Positions 28,420-38,517 of a DNA stretch of 64,000 nt are shown here, in pieces. The notes beneath the pieces were generated by a model. The model had not been told where the DNA came from, searched no databases, and saw only the letters and a program-made list of their open reading frames with translations. Where the stretch lies: contig NZ_JACJOX010000008.1 of assembly GCF_014695775.1 (NCBI RefSeq), forward strand, positions 62,001 through 126,000, read 5' to 3'. Each line of letters begins with the position of its first letter. Within the stretch, counting starts at the first letter, position 1. Made by a program: the position numbers and the translations under genes. Source of the DNA: Leptolyngbya sp. FACHB-60 (GTDB lineage: Bacteria > Cyanobacteriota > Cyanobacteriia > Phormidesmidales > Phormidesmidaceae).

Positions 28420-28899
28420 ATGACCGTCGATGCCAACCTGCTAGAGCTGCTATTTAGCGGTGCCAACCTTTTCGTGCTGCCCTTTTGGACCCTGATGGTG
28501 CTAGTGCCCAACACCAAACTCACCCGCACCGTCATGGGTTCCTTGCTCCCCTTTGCCGCCCTAGCCGGGTTATACCTCTTTCTCTTCATTACCAGCTTTA
28601 CCAACGTCGAAGGCATCGAAGCCCTTTCTAACCCCAACCTCAGCCTGGGTGACTTAGCAGCCATCTTTGCCCAGCCCCACGTCACCGCCACCGGCTGGGT
28701 CCACTTTCTTGCCTTCGACCTATTTGTCGGCCGCTGGATCTACTGGCAAGGCCAGGAAAGCGGCGTATTCACTCGCCATTCCCTCGCCCTGTGCTTGTTC
28801 GCAGGTCCCCTAGGTCTGCTGTCACACCTGGTCACAGACGCAGTGTGGCAGCGGTTTGCAACTGGAAAAGTCAGTGAGGCCGTAGGTAGTGAGGGGTAA
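28420..28899 (+). CDS. ABA4-like (DUF4281) membrane protein
   Basis: A 159-residue protein with about four transmembrane helices: LLFSGANLFVLPFWTLMVLV, LLPFAALAGLYLFLFI, GWVHFLAFDLFVGRWIYWQG and ALCLFAGPLGLLSHLV. The FDLFVGRWIYW motif and length match the ABA4-like family, whose plant member is needed for neoxanthin formation. In cyanobacteria the role is not settled; a carotenoid-related membrane function is only a family-based guess. Low-complexity palindromic DNA follows. Confidence 0.85.
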   Translation: MTVDANLLELLFSGANLFVLPFWTLMVLVPNTKLTRTVMGSLLPFAALAGLYLFLFITSFTNVEGIEALSNPNLSLGDLAAIFAQPHVTATGWVHFLAFDLFVGRWIYWQGQESGVFTRHSLALCLFAGPLGLLSHLVTDAVWQRFATGKVSEAVGSEG

Positions 28900-29016
28900 A
28901 GGATAAGAAGGATAACCTACCCATCCACCCCCTACCCATCCACTCCCCCACTCCCCCTAGTCCCCAAAGGGTGATACAACTATCCCAGTGTTGGCCAGTT
29001 AGTTAGATAAAACCTG

Positions 29017-30684
29017 ATGAGTTCTTTGGTGTCGTGGATGGGTAAAGGCAAGGGAATTTGGGCACGGCAGCCTTGGCGGCGGGTGGTGCAGTTTGTAGGG
29101 CTGTTTGGGCTAGTATTTGCGATCGCCCTGGGCTGCGCCGGCAACGACCAACCCGCTGCCGATGCCCCCGCTGGCAGCGGTGATGGCCGCATTACCATTG
29201 GTACCACCCTGACCGCCCGCACCCTCGACCCAGCCGACGCCTACGAGACCTTTCCCGGCATTTTGCTCTACAACCTGGGCGATCGCCTCTACACCTACGA
29301 TCCCGGCACCACCGACCTAGTACCCCAGCTGGCCACTGAGCTACCCACCGTCAGCGAAGACGGCCTCACCTACACCATTCCCCTGCGAGATGATGTCACC
29401 TTCCACGATGGCACCCCCTTCAATGCCGAGGTGATGGCCTTTTCCGTCCAGCGGTTTATGGAAAATGGCGGTCGCCCTGCCTATCTGCTGTCCGACAAAA
29501 TTGCCACCGTCGAGGCTACCAGTGACTCCGAACTCACCCTTACCCTCAAAACCCCCTTTGCGGCGTTTCCAGCATTGCTGAGCTTTTCGGGCGTCACCCC
29601 GGTCTCACCTGAGAGCTACGAGATTGGCACGGGCAGCTTTAAGCCCGACAGCTTTGTGGGCACCGGCCCCTACAAGCTATCGGGCTTCACCAGCGACTCG
29701 ATTAAACTCGACGTCAACCCCGACTACTGGGGCGATGCCCCAGCCAACCAGGGCATCGATATTCAAATCTTTACCAGCCCCGCCAACCTCTACAACACCT
29801 TTAGAACTGGCGGCCTTGACATTGCCTATCAAACCCTCGACCCCGAGCAGGTGGCGGCCCTAGAGCGGGAAGAAAGCTCCGGCGGTTGGCAGGTGATCGA
29901 GGCAGGCACCAATGTGATTAACTACATGGCGCTCAATCAAAAGATTGCGCCGCTAGACGATGTTAAGGTGCGTCAGGCGATCGCCGCCATGGTCGATCGC
30001 CCCCTGCTCAACGAGCGCGTCTTCCAGGGTCAGGCTGAGCCCCTCTACAGCCTGATTCCCGCCAGCTTTGACATTGCTAAACCGGTGTTTAAAGACGCCT
30101 ACGGCGACGGCGACTTTGACAAAGCCAAAACTCTGCTTACCGAAGCTGGGTTCTCAGAGGCCAATCCGCTCACGCTAGAGATCTGGTATCCCTCGGCTTC
30201 TACCACCCGCAGCATTGTCGCCAACACCCTCAAAGAATCGATCGAGGCAGGCCTGCCGGGGTTGGTGACGGTAAACGTGCAAAATACTGAAGGGGCTACC
30301 CTCTGGGAAAACGTGGGCAAAGGCATTTATCCCATCATTTTGTCCAACTGGTACCCCGACTACTACGACCCCGACACCTTCATCCAACCCTTTATGAGCT
30401 GCGAAACAGGCAGCAACAATCTCTGTGAAGAGGGGCCTTCCCAGGCCAACGGCTCGTTTTACTACAGCCCCGAAGCCAATCAGCTAGTGGCTAAACAGCA
30501 GGCCGAGCAAGACCCCGCCGCCCGCCAGCAGGTGATCGCCGATCTCCAGCAGATGATGGTCGATGATGTGCCCTACGTGCCCCTGTGGCAAAACAAAGAC
30601 TACGTCTTTGCCCAAGACGGCATAGAAGGTGTGGCCGTGGAGCCAACGCAGCAGTTTTTGCTGTGGAAAATTTCGAGGGGATGA
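29017..30684 (+). CDS. ABC transporter substrate-binding lipoprotein, peptide/nickel type (SBP_bac_5)
   Basis: A 555-residue periplasmic binding protein of the oligopeptide/dipeptide family. A long N-terminus ends in a lipobox (FAIALGC, Cys at about residue 41), so it is anchored to the membrane. The mature part shows the family markers TARTLDPADAYE, YTIPLRDDVTFHDGTPF and VRQAIAAMVDRPLLNERVF. A DppB-type permease follows after 124 bp. The ligand could be peptides, nickel-chelates or other solutes; sequence reading does not decide. Confidence 0.88.
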   Translation: MSSLVSWMGKGKGIWARQPWRRVVQFVGLFGLVFAIALGCAGNDQPAADAPAGSGDGRITIGTTLTARTLDPADAYETFPGILLYNLGDRLYTYDPGTTDLVPQLATELPTVSEDGLTYTIPLRDDVTFHDGTPFNAEVMAFSVQRFMENGGRPAYLLSDKIATVEATSDSELTLTLKTPFAAFPALLSFSGVTPVSPESYEIGTGSFKPDSFVGTGPYKLSGFTSDSIKLDVNPDYWGDAPANQGIDIQIFTSPANLYNTFRTGGLDIAYQTLDPEQVAALEREESSGGWQVIEAGTNVINYMALNQKIAPLDDVKVRQAIAAMVDRPLLNERVFQGQAEPLYSLIPASFDIAKPVFKDAYGDGDFDKAKTLLTEAGFSEANPLTLEIWYPSASTTRSIVANTLKESIEAGLPGLVTVNVQNTEGATLWENVGKGIYPIILSNWYPDYYDPDTFIQPFMSCETGSNNLCEEGPSQANGSFYYSPEANQLVAKQQAEQDPAARQQVIADLQQMMVDDVPYVPLWQNKDYVFAQDGIEGVAVEPTQQFLLWKISRG

Positions 30685-30714
30685 GCTGGAGAAGACCGTG
30701 AGTTCTAAATTTTG

Positions 30715-30765
30715 AGTTTTGAGTTTTGAGTTCGGGCCTCAGCCAAAAATTTAAAACTCAAAACT
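30715..30765. repeat. TTGAGTTTTGAG-type intergenic hairpin
   Basis: AGTTTTGAGTTTT (30715-30727) pairs perfectly with AAAACTCAAAACT (30753-30765). It lies between the binding protein and its permease and is a third lettering of intergenic palindrome. Within one operon it could tune the ratio of the two products. Confidence 0.6.
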
Positions 30766-30808
30766 AAACCCTCAAAACTTTCTCTTTCCCACTTTCCCCT
30801 ACTCCCCC

Positions 30809-31837
30809 ATGGCCTCTCGCTCTGCCGCTCTGCGCTACTACATCTTCACTCGGCTGCTGCTGGCCCCGTTGATGATTTTGACCATCACTACGGTGGTGTT
30901 TTTGCTGCTGCGGGCGACGCCGGGCGACCCAGTAGATGCGCTGTTAGGGGCGCGGGCTCCGGCGGCGGCGAAGGATGCGCTGCGGGTACAGCTTGGGCTA
31001 GATCAGCCCTTGTTCATTCAATACCTAAGCTACCTGGGGGATCTGCTGCGGCTGGATCTCGGGTCTTCTCTGGCAACCCAGGGACAGACCGTGTGGCAAA
31101 TTATTCGGGCACACTTTCCCGCCACAGTCGAGTTGACGGTGTGCGGTATGATTGTCGCCACGGTGGTGGGGGTTGGCGTCGGTGCCCTGGCAGCCTCACG
31201 CCCTAACTCGCCGCTGGATGCGGGGGGACGGCTGTTTGGCATTGTTACCTACGCCATTCCCATGTACTGGTTTGGCATGATTTTGCAGCTCATTTTTGCG
31301 GTGCAGCTGCGCTGGTTCCCCATTGGTACCCGCTACCCGCTGCGGGCCACGCCTCCGACCGGGCCGACTGGACTCTACCTGCTCGATAGCCTGCTGACAC
31401 TCGATTTTGGCGCATTTTTCACCACCCTGTATTACCTGGCTTTGCCCAGTCTCACCCTCGGGATTCTAATCAGTGGGGTATTTGAGCGCATGGTGCGGGT
31501 CAACCTCAAGCAGACTCTGGCAGCAGACTACGTGGAGGCGGCCAGAGCACGAGGCATTCCAGAGCGGCGCATTGTGCTGGTGCACGCGCTGAAGAATGCG
31601 ATGATTCCGGTGATTACGATCTTGGGGTTGACCTTTGCCTCCATGCTGGGGGGGGCTGTGCTCACGGAGGTGACGTTTTCGTGGCCGGGGCTGGCCAACC
31701 GCCTCTATGAAGCGATCTCTCAGCGCGATTACCCGGTGGTGCAGGGGCTGATGGTGTTTTTTGCCATGATTGTGGCGGTGATCAGCATTGCGATCGATAT
31801 TTTGAATGCCTATATTGACCCTCGAATTCGCTATTAA
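30809..31837 (+). CDS. DppB/NikB-type ABC transporter permease
   Basis: A 342-residue inner-membrane permease with about six helices. The family opening is present (LLAPLMILTITTVVFLLLRATPGDP), as is the EAA loop YVEAARARGIPERRIVLVHALKNAMIPV near residue 240 in short form (AARARG...HALKNA). It pairs with the binding protein upstream. The second permease (DppC) and ATPases (DppD/F) are not in the window, so the importer is completed elsewhere or is degenerate. Confidence 0.9.
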   Translation: MASRSAALRYYIFTRLLLAPLMILTITTVVFLLLRATPGDPVDALLGARAPAAAKDALRVQLGLDQPLFIQYLSYLGDLLRLDLGSSLATQGQTVWQIIRAHFPATVELTVCGMIVATVVGVGVGALAASRPNSPLDAGGRLFGIVTYAIPMYWFGMILQLIFAVQLRWFPIGTRYPLRATPPTGPTGLYLLDSLLTLDFGAFFTTLYYLALPSLTLGILISGVFERMVRVNLKQTLAADYVEAARARGIPERRIVLVHALKNAMIPVITILGLTFASMLGGAVLTEVTFSWPGLANRLYEAISQRDYPVVQGLMVFFAMIVAVISIAIDILNAYIDPRIRY

Positions 31838-32387
31838 ACCGGCTGGCTTCAGTTGAGTTGCCTAGATGCCTGAATGGCTGCGATCGCAACCCACCAAAAG
31901 CGTAAAACGTTAAGAACCATAAAGTGTGAGGCTCTGCCCCCGAGAAGACTAGAATGCCTCCGACTGACTTATGGCTTTCCCCAATTCTTCTAGCCAGTCG
32001 TTTAGCTGCACTACCATTCGACTTGGTCTAAACATTCAGCCAATCGGGTGAAATTTAGGGTAAGACAGCTCAAGATGGTAGGATTCGAGCCGATCGGGCA
32101 TTGGTTAATTTTTCGCTCTTCTACCTACGTTCTTTTGCTATCTCCGCCATTTTGAGCGTTTTGCCCCGTTTGGCAAATCCGAGGTGTAGCCTGGGAGTGG
32201 AGGAGCAGAGCGGTGAGGTGAGGACTATTTTTTAATACCCTTGGTTGCGAAATCGACAACTAATTGTTGAGAAAATCAACAGTAATTTAAGTCTTCTAAA
32301 GACAGGTTTAGAAATTCACGTGTCTTCTTTCGCCTTTGGGCAACTGGGCACGCTAAATAGATGTGGGGCTCAGCCCAAAGGTAGGCT
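31838..32387. other. Intergenic region between the permease and RsbQ-like genes
   Basis: 550 bp with no convincing gene on either strand and a lower GC content near 32230-32330 than its neighbours. It ends in the GGGCTCAGCCC palindrome. A TTCGA near 32083 is not part of a tRNA. The promoter of the RsbQ-like/cyclase pair should lie here. Confidence 0.45.
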
Positions 32388-32390
32388 ATG
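32366..32390 (+). promoter_or_regulatory. GGGCTCAGCCC palindrome block at the RsbQ-like gene start
   Basis: GGGCTCAGCCC, then AAAGGTAGGCTATGCC, with the ATG being the gene's start codon at 32388. It closely resembles 7622-7646 upstream of the PPK2 gene. The AAAGGTAGG piece also contains the ribosome-binding site. Confidence 0.3.
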
Positions 32391-33212
32391 CCAGTAAATG
32401 TTTTAAGCCGCAACAATGTCAAGGTAATGGGCCAAGGGCAGCAGCCCTTAGTGATGGCCCACGGCTTTGGCTGCGATCAAAAAATGTGGCGGTTTGTGGC
32501 CCCTGCCTTTGCCGCCGACTATCGACTGGTTTTGTTTGACTATGTGGGGTTTGGGCAATCAGATTTGGCTACCTACGATCCGCAGCGGTACAGCCATCTG
32601 CAGGGCTATGCCCAAGATGTTTTGGACATCTGTGCGGCGTTAGATTTAGAGCAGGCGATCTTTGTGGGCCATTCGGTGAGCAGCATGATTGGCCTGTTGG
32701 CGGCGATCGCAGCCCCCGAGCGCTTTGAGCGGCTGGTGATGATTGGCCCGTCGCCCTGCTACATCAACGATGAATCCTACTTCGGCGGTTTTAACCGCGA
32801 AGACATCGATCAGTTGCTCGACATCATGGAGAAAAACTACATTGGCTGGGCGCACTTTTTGGCCCCAGTGGTGATGCAAAACGCCGATCGCCCCCAGCTC
32901 ACCCAAGAGCTTGAGGAGAGCTTTTGCTCCACCGACCCCGCCATTGCCACGCGCTTTGCCAAAGCCACTTTCTATGGCGACAACCGCCGCGATTTGGCCA
33001 GAGTACCGGTGCCGTCCCTGATTTTGCAGTGTAAAGACGATTCGATCGCCCCCGATGAAGTGGGGCAGTACCTGCATCAGCATTTGCCCCACAGCACCCT
33101 GACGCGCATGAAAGCCACAGGCCACTGTCCCCACATGAGCCATCCCGACGAAACCATTCAGCTGATAAAAACTTATTTGGAGGCGGCCAGTCTGAGTTCA
33201 GCCTATGGTTAA
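32388..33212 (+). CDS. RsbQ-like alpha/beta hydrolase
   Basis: A 274-residue alpha/beta hydrolase of the RsbQ/KAI2/D14 group. The catalytic triad is readable: nucleophile Ser in [11 protein letters not shown] (about residue 97), Asp in [10 protein letters not shown] (about 218) and His in [13 protein letters not shown] (about 247); the oxyanion loop is [11 protein letters not shown]. In Bacillus, RsbQ binds a small hydrophobic ligand and activates the PAS domain of RsbP. Here the gene overlaps by 8 bp a PAS-GAF-GGDEF gene, so it is probably the ligand-sensing half of a two-protein sensor. Confidence 0.92.
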   Translation: MPVNVLSRNNVKVMGQGQQPLVMAHGFGCDQKMWRFVAPAFAADYRLVLFDYVGFGQSDLATYDPQRYSHLQGYAQDVLDICAALDLEQAIFVGHSVSSMIGLLAAIAAPERFERLVMIGPSPCYINDESYFGGFNREDIDQLLDIMEKNYIGWAHFLAPVVMQNADRPQLTQELEESFCSTDPAIATRFAKATFYGDNRRDLARVPVPSLILQCKDDSIAPDEVGQYLHQHLPHSTLTRMKATGHCPHMSHPDETIQLIKTYLEAASLSSAYG

Positions 33213-34809
33213 CCGCAGTTCTACCCCAATGTCTGCACCCCAGGGCATAGACCCATTGCTCGACCAAGCTCCCTGCGGATTTTTGTCAGTGCGCGACGAC
33301 GGCGTGATTGAGTACGCCAACGCCACGCTGCTGACGCTGCTCGGCTGGGAGCGGGCGGCGTTACAGGGTAAAAACATTGTGGCTATTTTGCCCGTGGCCA
33401 GCCGCATTTTTTATCAGACCCACGTGTTTCCCATGCTGCGAGTGCAGGGGGCAGTGACAGAAATTTACTTTTCGCTGCGATCGCGATCGGGGCAAGATAT
33501 TCCCATTTTGGCCAACGGGGTGCGGCGGCAGCGCCAGGGAGACGCCATCAACGACTGTGTGGTGATTCCCATTCGCCAGCGCATGCAGTACGAAGACGAA
33601 ATTTTGCGAGCCAAAAAGCAGGCCGAGGCGGCGATTAGCGCCCAAAAGCAGGCCGAGGCGACCCTTAAGCATCAGTACGAGCGGGCCGTAGCGCTAGGGC
33701 AAATTACCCAGCACATTCGAGAATCGCTCGATCTGACGCAAATTTTTGCCGTCGCAGCCCAGGAAATTCGCCAGTGTTTGGCCGCTGACCGGGTAGGCAT
33801 TTACCGCTTCACCACCGCCGATGAGGCGGCAGGCGGTAGTTTTGTGTCGGAGGCGGTGGCCCCAGGGGTAGACGCGGTCATGGTGGCCCAGGTGCCGCAC
33901 CACGGATTTGGCGAACACTACCAAGGCATTCGCCACAACGCTGGCACCCTGGCCATTCGAGATATTCACGAAATGAGGCTGCTGGACGAGCACAGCCAGC
34001 TGTTTAGCCAGTTTCAGGTGCAGGCCAGTCTGGTAGTGCCCCTGAAAAAGGAGGCCGACCTGTGGGGGCTAATTGTAATTCACCACTGCTCGGGACCGCG
34101 CTACTGGCAAGGGGTTGAGGTCGAGCTGGTAGAATCCATTGCAGCGCAGCTGGCGATCGCTATTCACCAGGCCGATCTGGTTCAACGGTTGCAGAGTGAA
34201 CTGCAAGAGCGCCAGCGTACCGAGGTGCGAATGACCCAGATCAACGCTGAACTACGCCGCGCCACGGATCTGCTGGAGCAGATGGCCCACATCGATCCAC
34301 TGACTCAAATTGCCAACCGTCGCCGCTTTAGCGATCGCCTCGGGCAGGAGTGGGCTCGCCTCAGCCGCGATCGCCTGCCCCTCTCACTGCTACTGTTTGA
34401 TGTTGACTACTTCAAGTACTACAACGACACCTACGGCCATCAGTCGGGCGATGACTGCCTTTATGCCATTGCCCAGGCCGCCCAAAAGGTGTTAGGTCGC
34501 CCCACCGATCTGCTGGCTCGCTACGGTGGCGAAGAGTTTGCGATCATTTTGCCCAACACGATTCAGAAAGGGGCGATCGCGGTGGCTCGCCACATCCATC
34601 AGGCGATCGCGGCCTTGGCCATCTCTCACCATGCCTCAGCAGTAGGTTCCCAGATTACAATTAGTTTAGGCATCAGTACCCTCATCCCCTCTCAGAAACT
34701 CACCTCTACGGTGCTCATTCAGCAGGCCGACCAGGCCCTCTACCGAGCCAAGCAGCAGGGACGCAACCGCTCGGTGGTGTTTGACCCGATCATGTCTGAC
34801 TCTAGATAA
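33205..34809 (+). CDS. PAS-GAF-GGDEF diguanylate cyclase, partner of the RsbQ-like hydrolase
   Basis: A 534-residue cytoplasmic cyclase. PAS domain at about residues 15-130 ([20 protein letters not shown], then [11 protein letters not shown]), a short coiled coil ([19 protein letters not shown]), a phytochrome-type GAF at 160-330 ([11 protein letters not shown], then [20 protein letters not shown]) and GGDEF at 360-525 with active RYGGEEF and I-site RPTD. The GAF lacks an obvious bilin cysteine in the canonical place, so light sensing is not supported. The start overlaps the hydrolase gene by 8 bp, implying coupled translation and a joint sensory role. Confidence 0.92.
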   Translation: MVNRSSTPMSAPQGIDPLLDQAPCGFLSVRDDGVIEYANATLLTLLGWERAALQGKNIVAILPVASRIFYQTHVFPMLRVQGAVTEIYFSLRSRSGQDIPILANGVRRQRQGDAINDCVVIPIRQRMQYEDEILRAKKQAEAAISAQKQAEATLKHQYERAVALGQITQHIRESLDLTQIFAVAAQEIRQCLAADRVGIYRFTTADEAAGGSFVSEAVAPGVDAVMVAQVPHHGFGEHYQGIRHNAGTLAIRDIHEMRLLDEHSQLFSQFQVQASLVVPLKKEADLWGLIVIHHCSGPRYWQGVEVELVESIAAQLAIAIHQADLVQRLQSELQERQRTEVRMTQINAELRRATDLLEQMAHIDPLTQIANRRRFSDRLGQEWARLSRDRLPLSLLLFDVDYFKYYNDTYGHQSGDDCLYAIAQAAQKVLGRPTDLLARYGGEEFAIILPNTIQKGAIAVARHIHQAIAALAISHHASAVGSQITISLGISTLIPSQKLTSTVLIQQADQALYRAKQQGRNRSVVFDPIMSDSR

Positions 34810-35029
34810 AGTCTGCCCTACCACCCCTGAGTTAACCTCCAGAACTCCATGAGTTGTCCTAGGAGGTTTGGCAGGCAGAGGGCCACGAGCAGTGGGCTGA
34901 ACAGTTTGGGTGGGCAATCACTCTATGCTGGCCCCAGAGGGCCGCACAGCTAGCCCAGCGCCCAACTGATATACTGAACGTCCAACCGTTACAAAAAGCA
35001 AAGCGCAAGCCTGCCCGCCCACGGAGATT

Positions 35030-37714
35030 ATGCAGCCAACCGATCCGGATAAGTTTACCGCCAAAGCTTGGGACGCCATCGTTGAGGCCCAGGACGTGGC
35101 CCGCCGCTGCAAACATCAATATATGGAGGTCGAGCACGTACTGATTGCGCTGCTCGATCAGGAAGAAGACGGACTGGCTCACAAGATTCTCGCTAAGGCC
35201 AACCTCGACAGTGACCAGATTCTTGACGAGCTAGAGACCTTTGCCCAGCGCCAGGCCCGCGTGCGCCCCGGCGTCGACAGCAACCTCTACCTGGGCCAGA
35301 GCCTCGATCGCATGCTCGATGGGGCCGAAGCGGCGCGACAGACCCTCAAAGACAAATTTATCTCGGTTGAGCACCTGCTGCTGGGTTTTCAGGAAGACGA
35401 GCGCATCGGCCGGCGACTGCTGCGGGGCTTCAACGTCGAAGGCCCCGAGCTGATGGCGGCGGTGCAAGCGGTGCGCGGCAGCCAGAAGGTCACCGACCAA
35501 AATCCTGAGCAGCAGTACGACGCCTTAGAGAAATTTGGCATTGACCTCACCCAGCTAGCCCGCGACGGCAAGCTCGACCCCGTAATCGGTCGCGATGACG
35601 AAATCCGCCGCGTGATTCAGGTGCTGTCGCGGCGCACGAAAAATAACCCGGTGGTGATTGGCGAACCAGGGGTAGGCAAGACCGCGATTGCCGAAGCCCT
35701 AGCCCAGCGCATCATCAACGGCGAGGTGCCCGAATCGCTCAAGGGTCGCACGCTAATTTCTCTCGACATCGGCGGGCTGATTGCCGGGGCCAAGTTTCGC
35801 GGCGAGTTTGAAGAACGGCTGCGGCTGGTGCTCAAGGAAGTCACCGACTCTGCGGGGCAGGTGGTGCTGTTTATCGACGAGCTGCACACGGTAGTCGGAG
35901 CCGGGGCGGGCCAGGGCACCATGGATGCCAGCAACCTGCTCAAGCCCATGCTGGCGCGGGGTGAGCTGCGCTGCATTGGGGCCACCACCCTAGACGAATA
36001 CCGCAAGCACATTGAAAAAGACGCCGCCCTAGAGCGTCGCTTTCAGCAGGTGTATGTGGGCCAACCCAGCGCTGAAGACACCATCTCCATTTTGCGGGGC
36101 CTAAAAAAACGCTACGAGTCTTACCACGGTGTCGATATTGCCGACAGTGCCCTGGTAGCGGCGGCGGTGCTCTCTGATCGATACATTGCCGATCGCTTTT
36201 TGCCCGACAAAGCGATTGACCTGGTGGACGAAGCCGCCGCCAAGCTCAAAATGGAAATCACCTCCAAACCCGAGGAGCTAGAGAGCATCGAGCGCCGCCT
36301 CATGCAGATCGAAATGGAAAAGCTCTCGCTGGAAGCCGAAAACGGCTCCATGACCAAGGCCTCGCGCCAGCGCCTCAGCCGCATTGAGCAAGAGATTACC
36401 GAACTCCAGGCCAAGCAGCAGTCCTTCAGCGGTCAGTGGCAGAGCGAAAAGCAGGCCCTCGACGCCATTCACACCCTCAAAGACGAAGAAGACCAAATTC
36501 GCCTACAAATTGAGCAGGCCGAGCGCGCCTACGACCTCAACAAGGCTGCCAAACTCAAGTACGACAGTCTGGAGAAGATTCAGCGCGATCGCGAAACCCT
36601 AGAGGCCCAGCTAGTCGAAGTGCAGGCCAAGGGCAACACCCTGCTGCGTGAGCAGGTCACTGAGGCCGACATTGCCGAAATCGTCGCCAAGTGGACGGGC
36701 ATCCCCGTCAACCGGCTGATGGAGTCGGAGCGGCAAAAGCTGCTCCAGCTCGAAGGCCACCTGCACGAGCGGGTGATCGGCCAAGATGAAGCCGTAGAAG
36801 CTGTGGCGGCCGCCATTCGCCGCGCCCGCGCTGGCATGAACGACCAGGGCCGTCCCCTAGGGTCCTTCCTCTTTATGGGGCCGACCGGGGTAGGCAAGAC
36901 CGAACTGGCCCGCGCCCTGGCCGAGTTTCTCTTCGACACCGAAGATGCGCTGATTCGCATCGACATGTCGGAGTACATGGAGAAAAACGCCGTATCGCGG
37001 CTGGTAGGAGCCCCTCCCGGCTACGTGGGCTACGAAGACGGCGGTCAGCTCTCCGAGGCGGTGCGTCGCCACCCTTATTCAGTGGTGCTGCTCGACGAGG
37101 TGGAGAAAGCCCACCCCGACGTGTTCAACATTCTCTTGCAGGTGCTCGACGACGGTCGCATCACCGACTCCCAGGGCCACCGAGTCGACTTTCGCAACAC
37201 CGTGGTGATCATGACCAGCAACCTGGGCAGCGACCACATTTTGGAGCTGGCGGGCGACGACGATCGCTACGACGAAATGCGCGTCCAGGTGCTCAAGGCG
37301 CTGCAAAAGCAGTTTCGCCCCGAGTTCCTCAACCGGGTGGATGACCTCATTCTCTTCCACTCGCTGCGCAAGAGCGAGCTACGCAAGATTGTAGCTCTGC
37401 AAATTCGGCGGGTGCAGCGCCGCCTAGCCGACCAGACCATTGGATTGGAAATTACCAAACCGGCGATCGACTTTATCGCCGAGAGCGGCTATGACCCGGT
37501 CTATGGCGCCCGTCCCCTAAAGCGGGCCATTCAGCGGCTGCTGGAGAACCCAATTGCCACCAAAATTCTAGAGACCACCTTTACCCAGGGCGCGACCATC
37601 ACCGTGGACTTGCAGGATGGGAAACTGGCATTTGACCATCGCGAACCCGCCGCTTCCGAAATTCCAGCGGCGGCAGAGGATGAAGCCACTAAGGTAGAGT
37701 CGGTGGTGGGTTAG
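35030..37714 (+). CDS. clpB: ClpB disaggregase
   Basis: An 894-residue AAA+ chaperone that with DnaK rescues aggregated proteins. The N domain occupies residues 1-150; NBD1 has Walker [15 protein letters not shown] and Walker [11 protein letters not shown]; the coiled-coil M domain lies at about 410-530, distinguishing it from ClpC; NBD2 has [14 protein letters not shown] and [14 protein letters not shown]. It starts at the ATG in [15 protein letters not shown]. The upstream 220 bp hold no CIRCE-type element that I can see. An inverted repeat follows the gene. Confidence 0.95.
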   Translation: MQPTDPDKFTAKAWDAIVEAQDVARRCKHQYMEVEHVLIALLDQEEDGLAHKILAKANLDSDQILDELETFAQRQARVRPGVDSNLYLGQSLDRMLDGAEAARQTLKDKFISVEHLLLGFQEDERIGRRLLRGFNVEGPELMAAVQAVRGSQKVTDQNPEQQYDALEKFGIDLTQLARDGKLDPVIGRDDEIRRVIQVLSRRTKNNPVVIGEPGVGKTAIAEALAQRIINGEVPESLKGRTLISLDIGGLIAGAKFRGEFEERLRLVLKEVTDSAGQVVLFIDELHTVVGAGAGQGTMDASNLLKPMLARGELRCIGATTLDEYRKHIEKDAALERRFQQVYVGQPSAEDTISILRGLKKRYESYHGVDIADSALVAAAVLSDRYIADRFLPDKAIDLVDEAAAKLKMEITSKPEELESIERRLMQIEMEKLSLEAENGSMTKASRQRLSRIEQEITELQAKQQSFSGQWQSEKQALDAIHTLKDEEDQIRLQIEQAERAYDLNKAAKLKYDSLEKIQRDRETLEAQLVEVQAKGNTLLREQVTEADIAEIVAKWTGIPVNRLMESERQKLLQLEGHLHERVIGQDEAVEAVAAAIRRARAGMNDQGRPLGSFLFMGPTGVGKTELARALAEFLFDTEDALIRIDMSEYMEKNAVSRLVGAPPGYVGYEDGGQLSEAVRRHPYSVVLLDEVEKAHPDVFNILLQVLDDGRITDSQGHRVDFRNTVVIMTSNLGSDHILELAGDDDRYDEMRVQVLKALQKQFRPEFLNRVDDLILFHSLRKSELRKIVALQIRRVQRRLADQTIGLEITKPAIDFIAESGYDPVYGARPLKRAIQRLLENPIATKILETTFTQGATITVDLQDGKLAFDHREPAASEIPAAAEDEATKVESVVG

Positions 37715-37776
37715 CCCATCAATCTGCACCTAAGCCCAGGCGCAACCTAGCCTCCCTGGGTCGGGTATACCTACGG

Positions 37777-37817
37777 CTCCGCTCAAGGTGCGATTCGGTT
37801 GAAATGGCTGAGCGGAG
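37777..37817 (+). terminator. Inverted repeat downstream of clpB
   Basis: CTCCGCTCA (37777-37785) and TGAGCGGAG (37809-37817) form a perfect 9-bp stem with a 23-nt loop between convergent clpB and the methyltransferase gene. No T-run; terminator role inferred from position. Confidence 0.4.
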
Positions 37818-37860
37818 TTGTTCACCTGGGTCTCTGAAGGAGAAAGCCACCATAGGTCCA

Positions 37861-38517
37861 CTACTGCTTACGCAGTAGAATTACGTCCTGCCCCAGAATC
37901 GTTAATTTTGCCCGCCAGCGGGCAGCCAGCCAATTAAAGGTCTGCACGGAGAAAAAACAGATGTGGGTGCGATCGCTCTTATAGTGCCACCGAGCAAAGG
38001 CGGCATCGTCACGGGAAAGTTTGGTCATGAGTCCTAAAGTGCCACCGGATTTGAGGCAGCTCCAGAGGCGATCGAGTTCCATCCGAGGCTGGCGCAGGTG
38101 CTCGATGACTTCAGTGGCGGTAATAAAATCGTACTGGCGAGCAAAAACCGTGCGATCGTCAGCGTAGAAAGGATCGTAGAGAGCGACGCTGTGACCGGCC
38201 GCTTCAAGCATGACCGAGAGAGTTGGCCCTGGGCCAGAGCCAAAGTCGAGTCCCTGGCTACTGGGGGCTAAACAATCTAGCAGGGGATCCCCCAAGCGAC
38301 TCAGAAACCGACGGTAGCCCAGGTCTTGAGCGTGGTTCTGGTGCAGGTCGTACTCGGCTTTTTCGGCCTGGAACGGAAGAAAGCTGTCGGGTCGCACAAA
38401 GATTAGGTTGCAGCGATCGCAGCGGTAGTAGGCGCGATGATGGCGCAGTTCTGGGCGATCGCGGTGGATTTCCTGCCCTTGCCCACCGTGGCAGAGCGGG
38501 CACCGCTGTCCGGTCAT
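37861..38517 (-). CDS. Class I SAM methyltransferase with N-terminal zinc-ribbon-like cysteines
   Basis: A 218-residue protein. Near the N-terminus are CPLCHGG and YYRCDRCNL, a four-cysteine metal-binding pair. Then comes a Methyltransf_23-type domain: SAM motif LDFGSGPGPTLSVML at about residue 90, acidic YDPFY, ITATEVIEHL and GGTLGLMT. Such proteins methylate small molecules or sugars; the substrate is not evident. The rRNA methylase RlmA also starts with a zinc ribbon, but the rest does not match it. Convergent with clpB. Confidence 0.8.
   Translation of the reverse strand: MTGQRCPLCHGGQGQEIHRDRPELRHHRAYYRCDRCNLIFVRPDSFLPFQAEKAEYDLHQNHAQDLGYRRFLSRLGDPLLDCLAPSSQGLDFGSGPGPTLSVMLEAAGHSVALYDPFYADDRTVFARQYDFITATEVIEHLRQPRMELDRLWSCLKSGGTLGLMTKLSRDDAAFARWHYKSDRTHICFFSVQTFNWLAARWRAKLTILGQDVILLRKQ

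Noticed and set aside
32070-32110. GGATTCGAGCC resembling a tRNA T-loop
   Set aside because: No acceptor, D or anticodon arms can be drawn around it on either strand.
33700-34190. GAF domain of the second cyclase as a light-sensing bilin domain
   Set aside because: The region resembles phytochrome-type GAF, but the canonical chromophore Cys-His motif is not visible, so photoreception is not claimed.
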